64,000 nt of DNA from Streptococcus mitis (GTDB lineage: Bacteria > Bacillota > Bacilli > Lactobacillales > Streptococcaceae): positions 3,287 through 67,286 of the forward strand of contig MKYF01000033.1 of NCBI GenBank assembly GCA_001914195.1. Direction: 5' to 3'. The translations under genes and the position numbers were made by a program. The notes below the pieces were generated by a model that did not search any database, was not told the origin of the DNA, and was given only the letters and a program-made list of their open reading frames with translations. Position 1 is the stretch's first letter; each line of letters begins with the position of its first letter. Below, in pieces: positions 7,568 to 15,577 of the stretch.

Positions 7568-9404
7568 GATGATCTCCTTCTGTTTGATAATCTACTCTTT
7601 CTTCCGCCACTTGAGCTAATTTCTCTTCTTCCTGCGGGTTCAACTTTCTTTGCACAGCCTCTGCTACTGCTCTTGGTACTCCAACTCCGACAATCTCATC
7701 CACACTGGCTTCCTTGATTTTGGTCAAAGACTTGAAATGCTTCATGAGATTCTGCTTGCGTTTAGGTCCCAGACCTTCAATTCCATCCAGTTGTGATGAA
7801 AAGGAATTTTTTGAACGCAGTTGGCGGTGGAAGGTGATGGCAAAACGGTGCACCTCATCTTGAATGCGTTGGAGGAGGAAAAATTCCTGAGAATTACGAG
7901 ATAACTCCACCACCTCAAGCGGATCTCCAAAGAGCAATTCATGGGTTTGGTGCTTATCATTCTTTTGCAGACCTGCAATTGGAATGTCCAAGCCCAGCTC
8001 CTCTTGAATGACCTGCTTAGCAATATTGACCTGACCTTGCCCCCCATCAATCACAATCAAATCTGGCGGAGTCAAAGCCTCACGTTGTACTCGGCCATAA
8101 CGTCTGCGGATAACCTCACGCATACTAGCATAGTCATCTGGACCGACAACCGTTTTTATCTTGTACTTACGATAATCTTTCTTACTCGGTTTGCCATTGA
8201 CAAAGACCACCATTGCTGAAACAGGACTAGTTCCCATGATGTTAGAGTTATCGAAGGACTCGATACGAACTGGGGTTGGGATTTGGAGTAAGCGTCCTAG
8301 ATTTTCAATAGCCCCTTGGGTCTTTTCGACAGATTTCTCTAGCAGGTTGAATTTCTGCTCTAGGCTGACTCGAGCATTCTTTATAGCCAAATTGACCAGT
8401 TGCTTTTTCTCTCCACGCTGGGGTTTGAGAATCTTGGAATCCACCAAGGCTTTAACGGCTTCTTCGTCAATATCCTGCGGAATCAGTACCTCATTGGGAA
8501 CCAGGTGAGATTTTTCTTGATAGAACTGTCCCACATAGGTCAAGAAATCTTCGTCTGGATCATTGTAATAGGGGAAAAGATTGACATCGCGCTCAATAAG
8601 CTTGCCTTGGCGGACAAAGAAAACCTGCACACACATCCAGCCCTTGTCCACATAGTATCCAAAGACATCACGGTTTTGGAGATCCTTAGCCATGACCCGT
8701 TGCTTGGTTCGAAGCGTTCCAATGGCCTGAATCAGGTCACGGTATTCCGCTGCACGTTCAAACTCCATACTTTGTGCTGCGGATGCCATCTTGCCCTTGA
8801 GGTCATCGATGATTTTGTCATCCTGTCCTTTTAAGAAGTCAGAAACCTCCTGAGCCATAGACTTGAAGTAGGCCTCATCCTTCTTACAGATAGTGTGGGC
8901 CATACATTGACCGATATGGTAGTAAAAACAAACCTTAGACGGTGGATTAGTACACTTTCTAAAAGGGAAAATTCGATCCAGTAATCGCTTGATTTCATTG
9001 GCTGCCCCCACATCGGGGTAAGGTCCAAAATAAAGACCTCCATCCTTTTTGACCTGTCGGGTGATAATCAAACGAGGATAGCGTTCATTAGTGATTTTGA
9101 TGAAGGGATAGGACTTATCATCCTTGAGCATGATATTGTACTTGGGCTTGTTTTCCTTAATCAGGTTGATTTCTAGGAGAAGTGCCTCAATATTGGACTC
9201 CGTAACGATAAATTCAAAATCTACAATTTCAGACACCAAGGCCTCTGTTTTGGTATCATGACTTCCACGGAAATAAGACCGCACGCGGTTACGCAGGTTT
9301 TTAGCCTTTCCTACATAGATAATGGTGCCGTTTTTATCCTTGTGAATGTAACAACCAGGGCTGGTCGGCAAGAGCTCTAGTTTTGATTTAATCAAGTTGT
9401 TCAT
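7557..9404 (-). CDS. uvrC: Excinuclease ABC subunit C
   Basis: UvrC makes both incisions flanking a lesion held by UvrA-UvrB in nucleotide excision repair. The 615-residue protein has an N-terminal GIY-YIG nuclease (GCYIHKDKNG then IIYVGKAKNLRNR, residues 17-39), a UVR domain near 200-232, an RNase-H-like nuclease with ESFDNSNIMG near 380, and C-terminal helix-hairpin-helix motifs (GIEGLGPKRKQ). Length and order are typical. No ribosome site precedes the ATG at 9404. Instead a TGCTATAAT extended -10 ends 6 nt upstream, suggesting a leaderless transcript. The metallophosphoesterase gene follows with overlap. Confidence 0.97.
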   Translation of the reverse strand: MNNLIKSKLELLPTSPGCYIHKDKNGTIIYVGKAKNLRNRVRSYFRGSHDTKTEALVSEIVDFEFIVTESNIEALLLEINLIKENKPKYNIMLKDDKSYPFIKITNERYPRLIITRQVKKDGGLYFGPYPDVGAANEIKRLLDRIFPFRKCTNPPSKVCFYYHIGQCMAHTICKKDEAYFKSMAQEVSDFLKGQDDKIIDDLKGKMASAAQSMEFERAAEYRDLIQAIGTLRTKQRVMAKDLQNRDVFGYYVDKGWMCVQVFFVRQGKLIERDVNLFPYYNDPDEDFLTYVGQFYQEKSHLVPNEVLIPQDIDEEAVKALVDSKILKPQRGEKKQLVNLAIKNARVSLEQKFNLLEKSVEKTQGAIENLGRLLQIPTPVRIESFDNSNIMGTSPVSAMVVFVNGKPSKKDYRKYKIKTVVGPDDYASMREVIRRRYGRVQREALTPPDLIVIDGGQGQVNIAKQVIQEELGLDIPIAGLQKNDKHQTHELLFGDPLEVVELSRNSQEFFLLQRIQDEVHRFAITFHRQLRSKNSFSSQLDGIEGLGPKRKQNLMKHFKSLTKIKEASVDEIVGVGVPRAVAEAVQRKLNPQEEEKLAQVAEERVDYQTEGDHHEP

Positions 9405-9410
9405 AATTCC

Positions 9411-9419
9411 ATTATAGCA
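9411..9419 (-). promoter_or_regulatory. uvrC extended -10, predicted leaderless start
   Basis: The minus strand reads TGCTATAATGGAATTATG, where the last ATG is the uvrC start. With normal -10 to start spacing, transcription would begin at or within 1 nt of the start codon. No Shine-Dalgarno site has usable spacing. Confidence 0.55.
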
Positions 9420-9447
9420 AAAAAGTAGGGAAAGATAGTCCCCTACT
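9418..9447 (-). terminator. Terminator of the matrixin gene
   Basis: On the minus strand AGTAGGG pairs with CCCTACT, followed by TTTTTTGC. The stem includes the stop codon of the protease gene, and the T-run abuts the uvrC -10. Confidence 0.65.
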
Positions 9448-10144
9448 CATTGGTCTCATATAATTTTCGAAGTCTTTCAACATCCTCTTCCTGAATACCA
9501 TAAAAGGAACCCGCAGGTTGCATGACAGACTTTTCATCTGTATGGTCCAAGCCAATCGCATGCCCCAACTCATGTTCTGCCGTATGGACAAGGCGCTCAT
9601 AGGAATAGCCATAGTCTGGATTGGACAGATAATAGTGATTCAACCGCACCGTTACAGACAAGAATTGACCCGTTAAGAGATTGGTCTGACTTTCCGCCTC
9701 TCCTGCCACAGGAGTACCTCCGTCATTCATCTCCGTAGCCAAGATATCTGCCTTGCTGGACTCAGTCACAAGTTCAAAATGAAAGGCACCAGTTTGATTC
9801 CAGTTCTGAATTGCTTCTAAATATGCCTCTTGAAAGCGTGAATCCATCTGCGGATCCAAGTAAATACGAGCAGAAGCCTGTGGCCATCTTCCTTCAGAAT
9901 GCTGGTGGCTATCTGTCTGGTTCAACTTAGGCAGTTGCCCTGTTCTTTCCCATTGGTCGATACTTTGTTGACCAATTTTTACTGACCGTTCTGCTTGCTT
10001 CAGCGCCCCTTGAAAATCCCCGTTCAGATACCAGAGAAATCCAAAAGCAAGAGTACATAAAAGCAAAACAATCCAAACCAGACGCCAAAACAAACGCCAA
10101 ATAAAATAAAAGAAAGCCCCTATCAAACGAAAAAGCCAACGCAT
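9443..10144 (-). CDS. Membrane-anchored matrixin-type zinc metalloprotease
   Basis: This is a predicted extracytoplasmic zinc protease of 233 residues. The catalytic motif HELGHAIGLDH lies at 191-201, matching HExxHxxGxxH of metzincins, and SVMQP near 206-210 supplies the Met-turn. Residues 8-40 form a very aromatic hydrophobic anchor (FFYFIWRLFWRLVWIVLLLC). No Cys-switch propeptide is visible. I chose the ATG at 10144 after a GGTGGAGAG site; the longer frame starts with TTG. Such proteins recur in mitis-group streptococci, but the substrate is unknown. It sits between the muropeptide-branching genes and uvrC. Confidence 0.85.
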   Translation of the reverse strand: MRWLFRLIGAFFYFIWRLFWRLVWIVLLLCTLAFGFLWYLNGDFQGALKQAERSVKIGQQSIDQWERTGQLPKLNQTDSHQHSEGRWPQASARIYLDPQMDSRFQEAYLEAIQNWNQTGAFHFELVTESSKADILATEMNDGGTPVAGEAESQTNLLTGQFLSVTVRLNHYYLSNPDYGYSYERLVHTAEHELGHAIGLDHTDEKSVMQPAGSFYGIQEEDVERLRKLYETNE

Positions 10145-10222
10145 ATCTCTCCACCTTTCTAGCAAATAAAGTCTATTTTACTAAAACAAGCTGAAAGAAA
10201 GCTAAATACTGGCTTTTTCATC

Positions 10223-11455
10223 TTAACGTCCTAATATTTTTTTGAATAACTGAATAGCTTTGTATTTTAAAGGCGATGGATGATAACGGAAAGTACCTGC
10301 TTTACGTACAATATAGCCATTAAAATTTTGTTTAAAACGCAAAACACCATCACTACCATCAAAAATCCCCTGAATGCCTAGGAAGTTGTATTTAGGTATT
10401 CCACGTTTTATGCTTTCCAACATAACATATTTTTGAAGCAGTGCAGGGGCATAAAACTTATTAAACTCAGTGTAAGAACCACTAAAGAGATAAGTCGTTT
10501 CCTGAGGCATATAAACAAATAAACTCCCGGCTAAAACAATATCTTCTTCTCCATATTTTTCAATCAAGTCTCGCGCTTCTGCTTTTCGAACTTCAAACGT
10601 TTCAAATTGACTAGAATATTCTCTCAGTTGATTTTGTTTTTTCTCAGAATGAGGATTTTTACTCAAATCAAGTCGCAACTTGTCCAAGATTTCTTCTAGT
10701 TTACTTTGTTCACCTTGCAATTTGCTCATATAGTCCGAAAAATTCAAGGTTGCTATGAGAAACTCCGCTTGTTCTCCAAATGAATCATAAAAGTGCTCAT
10801 AGTATTCTAAACTTTTATCACTGTATTCTCTACGTTCAGAGGTTTCTTTTGTTATATTCTTAAAAATCGATAGTTCTTCACGTTGTAACTTTTTCAACCG
10901 AATGCCAAACGTTTCAGCCTTTTTCACCAAGGGTTTACCCTTTTTGCTAAAACTTTTAAGCAAATTCTTTTCAGTTAATTCAGTCAAATCTTTATAGTAT
11001 AACCAATCTGGTTCTCCACCTGGATAACCTCTTGTCAAGCCATCAAATTGATAACCTAAATCAGTTAAACCTTGAATGATACTTTTTTTCTCAGTATCTA
11101 TTGGATTACCTTCACTATCAAAAGTTTGATAAGTTTCATAAGGTTTTACAAGCAACTCTAATACACCATTTTGCTTGGCATATTCTTTTAACTCCGCATA
11201 AAAAACTGGAAGAGCATCTTGTTGGGTATAAATCGGCCCCGAATTGATCTCCATATGCAGGCCACCCAGCATGGGCAAGCTATAAACCAGAGCTGCAACT
11301 TGAATTTCTCCTTCTTGTTTCAAAGCTAGATAAACAATTCGAGCTCCTCTTTTTTCTAACAAGTCCCCCATCTGGACCGATTGCATAAAGGAACGAGAAG
11401 AAACCTGATCAGAATAAGCCTGAAACTCTTCTTTCGTGAGTGTAATTAGTGCCAT
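10223..11455 (-). CDS. murN: Alanine-adding muropeptide branching enzyme MurN
   Basis: MurN is a FemX/FemABX-family, tRNA-dependent aminoacyl transferase. It adds the second residue (L-Ala) to the cross-bridge on the lipid II stem-peptide lysine, after MurM. The 410-residue length is the MurN length. The protein shows the paired GNAT-like halves, a FemABX-type coiled-coil arm near 235-300 rich in Lys/Glu, and a C-terminal KYNFLGIQGIFDGSDGV segment. Its start is 4 nt past the murM stop, so it is the second gene of the operon. The region is AT-rich compared with its neighbours. Confidence 0.92.
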   Translation of the reverse strand: MALITLTKEEFQAYSDQVSSRSFMQSVQMGDLLEKRGARIVYLALKQEGEIQVAALVYSLPMLGGLHMEINSGPIYTQQDALPVFYAELKEYAKQNGVLELLVKPYETYQTFDSEGNPIDTEKKSIIQGLTDLGYQFDGLTRGYPGGEPDWLYYKDLTELTEKNLLKSFSKKGKPLVKKAETFGIRLKKLQREELSIFKNITKETSERREYSDKSLEYYEHFYDSFGEQAEFLIATLNFSDYMSKLQGEQSKLEEILDKLRLDLSKNPHSEKKQNQLREYSSQFETFEVRKAEARDLIEKYGEEDIVLAGSLFVYMPQETTYLFSGSYTEFNKFYAPALLQKYVMLESIKRGIPKYNFLGIQGIFDGSDGVLRFKQNFNGYIVRKAGTFRYHPSPLKYKAIQLFKKILGR

Positions 11456-11459
11456 ATAC

Positions 11460-12680
11460 TTACTTTCTATGTTTTTTTCTTAATGTTTTACGGAAATCAA
11501 GAGCAAGTCTTAACAGAGGATAGAGAGGATGGATAGGCATTGTAAATTCACCCAAATATTCTTCAATCGTTGGATTAAATTTTTCCTTAAAATGATAAAG
11601 TCCACCATTGAGAGAGTTTTCAACACCACCTAAATTTTGCCACAACATACCTCGCTCAAAGGCATAGCGAGCCGTTTCATACCAAGTTAAAATTGGTGCA
11701 TTGTAACGTTTAAAATCATCATCCATACCAGCATATAGATTGACAGAGGTAATACCAAATTCCAAACTCAAAGTAGCCGCTAAGGGAATGTTTGATTTTC
11801 CCATATTCATATATCCCTGCAAGAAATCTATTTCCTCTTCTAAACGTTCTTTTTCTTTTATATTTTCCTGAATTTTTGAAGGTTTGGTGGCATCATTAAA
11901 TTTTTCTGCAACTACTCTATTTTTTTCTAACTGTTCCTCTAATTCTCTTAAACGCTTAGAAACATCCAAACTCGTTAGCGTGATATAAGAATCTTCTTTA
12001 AAGTTATCTAATAATTTTTTATAATAGGTTTCATTTCTTAAATGAATCTCTTTTCGCTTCTCAGTTTTTTTCATCAACTCCGAAAATGAATCTAATAGTT
12101 CCAGTCCACCATATTGAATCTCAAGCCCTTTATTTCGTGCTGTTCGGATAGCTTGCCTCGTTGATTTAGAAAGTTTATCTTCTTCAAAATTTTCCTTATA
12201 TATTTTCGCCTGAATACGAGGCTGAATGGTGTCATCCATCTCGGTTGTCCGCCCAGACCATTTCACTCCTAATTGCCCTAAAATCTCAACAATAGCAAGA
12301 TTTTCAGGATATTCTATCTTATCTTGATTGACCAAATATTGAGATAGACAAATACTTGGATCGAAAGTCACAAAAACCGCTCTCTTACTGCGAGCATAAG
12401 ACTTAATGGACTGCAGGACAAACTTTAAAAGTTCTATATCCCTGTAATCCAATATAGGACCTCTTGGAATATAAAACATTTTATAGCCTAAAGGCAGAGA
12501 TTTTATAAGAATACTTGCAACAGCTACCAATTCTTCATTTTTATAAAATCCTAATCGTTCATTTCCCCAATTATCTTTTATATTTGCCCAAGAACTACTC
12601 TGTAATAAATTAACTTGTGGATGTTGAATAACAAATGCATCATGTTCTTGTTTAGAAATCCCTATTTTATAATTAAACAT
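11460..12680 (-). CDS. murM: Serine/alanine-adding muropeptide branching enzyme MurM
   Basis: MurM transfers L-Ser or L-Ala from aminoacyl-tRNA to the lysine side chain of lipid II. It opens the branched cross-bridge needed for high-level beta-lactam resistance in pneumococcus. The 406-residue protein begins MFNYKIGISKQEHD and includes VNLLQSSSWANIKDNWG, both typical of MurM, then a coiled-coil arm near 225-290. It is first in the operon with murN. A GAAAGG site precedes the ATG at 12680. murM alleles are often mosaic in pneumococci; mosaicism cannot be judged here without an alignment. Confidence 0.93.
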   Translation of the reverse strand: MFNYKIGISKQEHDAFVIQHPQVNLLQSSSWANIKDNWGNERLGFYKNEELVAVASILIKSLPLGYKMFYIPRGPILDYRDIELLKFVLQSIKSYARSKRAVFVTFDPSICLSQYLVNQDKIEYPENLAIVEILGQLGVKWSGRTTEMDDTIQPRIQAKIYKENFEEDKLSKSTRQAIRTARNKGLEIQYGGLELLDSFSELMKKTEKRKEIHLRNETYYKKLLDNFKEDSYITLTSLDVSKRLRELEEQLEKNRVVAEKFNDATKPSKIQENIKEKERLEEEIDFLQGYMNMGKSNIPLAATLSLEFGITSVNLYAGMDDDFKRYNAPILTWYETARYAFERGMLWQNLGGVENSLNGGLYHFKEKFNPTIEEYLGEFTMPIHPLYPLLRLALDFRKTLRKKHRK

Positions 12681-12898
12681 TTATATACCTTTCTCGTAAT
12701 AATTACTTTACTTATAGTGTACATCCTACTACTTCTCAGTCATATACTACGCAAATATTCACTTGGATAATAATTTTCTTGATAAAATTCTCTCTTACAA
12801 CTATTATCTTTCTACTATTTTACTACTTTCACTTGAAAAGTCTAGCGAAAACAAATTTTCATTTCATTTTGAAATATTAAAGTGATTATTTTCAAAAA

Positions 12899-13678
12899 TC
12901 AACCTAGTCTCTCTTCTAATTTGAAATCGATTGGCAGAGTTGCTAGAAACCGTTCCAATTGTTTTTCCCAATAATACCACTCGTGAGTTCCAGCGCTATG
13001 GCTATAGGTCATATCAAAGCCCAGTTTTTTGAGATTATTCACTGCTAGATTATTGGCTTCGTACAAGAAATCCTGCTCACCACACCAAGCCCAAAGCTTA
13101 GTCTTTTTATCCGATTTTTTAGCCAGACTTTCTAGAGAATAAGGACTAGTTGTCCAATCTTTAATCTCTCCAAAAACACCTCTCCAGTAAGCTGGTGTCC
13201 CCAGATTTTGGCTTTCAGGAGAAAAATCTTGAAAGCTAAGAGCACCTGAAAAACTAGCTGCATGAGAAAAACGATTTGTTGCAAGAGCCAATTTGAAACA
13301 GCCATAACCTCCCATAGAAAGACCAGCGATAAAGGTCTTTTCACGCTTGCTAGTCATATTAGGGAAGAAGCGTTTTAGAACCTGTGGCAATTCCTCTGCT
13401 AGAGCTGTATAATAGTCAAAACCATATTGGGTATCGGTATACCAACCGTTGCTGGTGTTGGGCATAACAACGATGAGATTAGTTCCTCGAAGTAAGCGTT
13501 CTACGTTGGTCCGCTTGAGCCAACTATTATGATTGCCAGACATCCCGTGCAAGAGGTACAAGACGGGAATATCTTTACACTCTGGTTCTTCCACTCGATT
13601 GGCATCAGGGTAGAGGACATTCACTCCCCACTCCATATCCAATACTTGTGAGTAATACTCGATTTTCATTACTGCCAT
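12899..13678 (-). CDS. estA: Tributyrin esterase EstA
   Basis: This alpha/beta-hydrolase of 259 residues cleaves short-chain esters and belongs to the EstA/esterase D-like group. The oxyanion segment LLHGMSGNH is near residue 42. The nucleophile elbow GLSMGGYG places Ser at 121. A late Asp (ESLAKKSDKKTKLWAWCGEQD) and AGTHEW supply the rest of the triad. No signal peptide is present, so it should be cytosolic. The ATG at 13678 follows AGAGGAAA. It lies between RNase J2 and murM with its own flanking gaps. Confidence 0.9.
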   Translation of the reverse strand: MAVMKIEYYSQVLDMEWGVNVLYPDANRVEEPECKDIPVLYLLHGMSGNHNSWLKRTNVERLLRGTNLIVVMPNTSNGWYTDTQYGFDYYTALAEELPQVLKRFFPNMTSKREKTFIAGLSMGGYGCFKLALATNRFSHAASFSGALSFQDFSPESQNLGTPAYWRGVFGEIKDWTTSPYSLESLAKKSDKKTKLWAWCGEQDFLYEANNLAVNNLKKLGFDMTYSHSAGTHEWYYWEKQLERFLATLPIDFKLEERLG

Positions 13679-13706
13679 AATTTTTTCCTCTATTTTTCTA
13701 TAAGAA

Positions 13707-13725
13707 AAAGCCGAAACTCGACTTT
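13707..13725 (-). terminator. Terminator after rnjB
   Basis: AAAGTCGA pairs with TCGGCTTT on the minus strand with one G-T pair, and then T-rich sequence follows. It is 20 nt past the RNase J2 stop. Confidence 0.6.
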
Positions 13726-13745
13726 CTCTCTATTTATTTCAACAA

Positions 13746-15407
13746 TTATTTTGCTTCCATGACTACTGGTAAAATAGCTGGACGACGCTTGGTTTGATCA
13801 AAGAGGTACTTGGTCAGATTATCACGAACCTTCCCTTTGAGATCTGCCCAGTCAAAGTCATCTCCTTGAAGATAGTCTTCTACCGTCTGGTTAATCAATT
13901 CTGAACTTTCACGGAGAATATCGCGACTCTTCTTGAGATAAACAAATCCACGCGTATGAACACGGGCCTTGGCCACAATTTTCTTCTCACGGCGGTTAAC
14001 GGTAATTGCTACGATGAAAATACCGTCCTCTGACAAGACCTTACGGTCACGAAGAACCACATTTCCAACATCACCGATAGCATTCCCGTCAATCAAGACA
14101 TCGCCTGCCGAAACTGCGCCAGCTGGGACAAAGTCTCCATTCTCATAAGCCATGCTGGTTCCCTTTTTAGGGATGAAAATGCGTTCTGGCAACATACCAA
14201 CTGCCATAGCAGCCTTAGCATGGGCATCCAACTCGCGGTATTCCCCTTGAATTGGGAAGAGATACTTAGGTTGCAAGAGATTAATCATCAACTGCAAATC
14301 ACGCGCATTTCCGTGGCCCGACACACGCAAGCTTTGAGTGATCAGTTTGACAACTCCACCAGCTTGGTAAATCATGTTTTCCACACGCGCCATGACTGCT
14401 TCTTTGGCGATAGACGGAGTCGTTACAATATAGACTAGGTCACCGTCCTTAATTTCCACATAACGGTGGCGACCAATCGACATCTTGCGAAGACCATTGA
14501 TAGGCTCACCCATACGACCTGTCTCAAGGATAATCAACTCATGGTCTTCAAAGCGAGACATATCTTTCGGCTTAATCAAAAGACTCTCATTAGCTAGAGA
14601 CAATTTCTTGAGGTGAATCGCAGTACGGACGATATTTTCAATATCAAATCCTGTCAAGACCACACGGCGACCTGTTGCATCCGCAGCATCAAACACCTGC
14701 TGGATACGAGAGAGGTTGCTGGCTACCGCCGCAACAATGATACGACCATCCCAGTCCGAAATGGTTTGGGTAATTTCATCCCCAACTTCACTTTCGCTAG
14801 CCACTTGGATATTACTGTCCGCATTGGCTGAATCGCTAAGAAGAGCCAGAACTCCATCACGACCGATTTCTGCCAAACGAGCGAAGTCTGTCGCATAGGA
14901 TTCACTAGCTGTCTGGTCAAATTTGAAGTCACCTGTATAAACGATACTACCTTCAGCTGTCTTCAAGACAACACCCAAACTTTCTGGGATAGAGTGGGTC
15001 GTACGGAAGAAGGAAACTACAGTCCCTCCAAAATCAATCTCCGTATCCTCATCAATGACATGAAAATCATTGAATTTCTTAACTGCGTCATTTCCTTTGA
15101 CAAAGAGCTTGGCCAACTCAATAGTCAACTCAGAACCAAATACAGGTACCTTAGCTTCAGCCAAGAGATAAGGCAGCGCGCCGATGGCATCGGCATGTCC
15201 GTGGGTCAAGAAAACCCCAGCGATACGGTCGCTATTTTCAAAAAGGTAGTCCATATTGGGAATGACCACATCCACCCCTAGTTGTTCATTTTCAGGATAT
15301 TTTAGACCTGCATCCAAAACGAAAATAGACCCATCGATTTCAGCGATATACATATTTTTCCCATTTTCACGTACACCACCAAGTGTTGTTAAACTGATAT
15401 TACTCAT
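13746..15407 (-). CDS. rnjB: Ribonuclease J2
   Basis: This metallo-beta-lactamase/beta-CASP ribonuclease of 553 residues partners RNase J1 in 5'-end-dependent mRNA decay. The metal motif is HGHADAIGA at 69-77, where RNase J1 has HGHEDHIG. Ala at 72 and 74 replaces the usual Glu and His, which marks J2 and suggests weak or absent catalysis alone. The beta-CASP segment and a C-terminal domain (KARVHTRGFVYLKKS) follow. The family role is known; reduced activity is inferred from the substitutions. Confidence 0.92.
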   Translation of the reverse strand: MSNISLTTLGGVRENGKNMYIAEIDGSIFVLDAGLKYPENEQLGVDVVIPNMDYLFENSDRIAGVFLTHGHADAIGALPYLLAEAKVPVFGSELTIELAKLFVKGNDAVKKFNDFHVIDEDTEIDFGGTVVSFFRTTHSIPESLGVVLKTAEGSIVYTGDFKFDQTASESYATDFARLAEIGRDGVLALLSDSANADSNIQVASESEVGDEITQTISDWDGRIIVAAVASNLSRIQQVFDAADATGRRVVLTGFDIENIVRTAIHLKKLSLANESLLIKPKDMSRFEDHELIILETGRMGEPINGLRKMSIGRHRYVEIKDGDLVYIVTTPSIAKEAVMARVENMIYQAGGVVKLITQSLRVSGHGNARDLQLMINLLQPKYLFPIQGEYRELDAHAKAAMAVGMLPERIFIPKKGTSMAYENGDFVPAGAVSAGDVLIDGNAIGDVGNVVLRDRKVLSEDGIFIVAITVNRREKKIVAKARVHTRGFVYLKKSRDILRESSELINQTVEDYLQGDDFDWADLKGKVRDNLTKYLFDQTKRRPAILPVVMEAK

Positions 15408-15545
15408 TTTTCCTCCGAAAGCTTAATTTATTTTGATTATAGGGTTACTTGCCCTTTTATTCTAAAAGCACTACTTTTAGCCGAATCTTTTCCTACCATT
15501 ATACCATTTTTTTGATGATTTTCAAAATGAAGATTTGTTTTCAAA

Positions 15546-15569
15546 AAAGAGCTGGTTTCCCAACTCTTT
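15546..15569 (-). terminator. Terminator after recJ
   Basis: On the minus strand AAAGAGTTGG pairs with CCAGCTCTTT, followed by TTTTG, directly after the recJ stop. Confidence 0.75.
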
Positions 15570-15577
15570 CCTATCTG

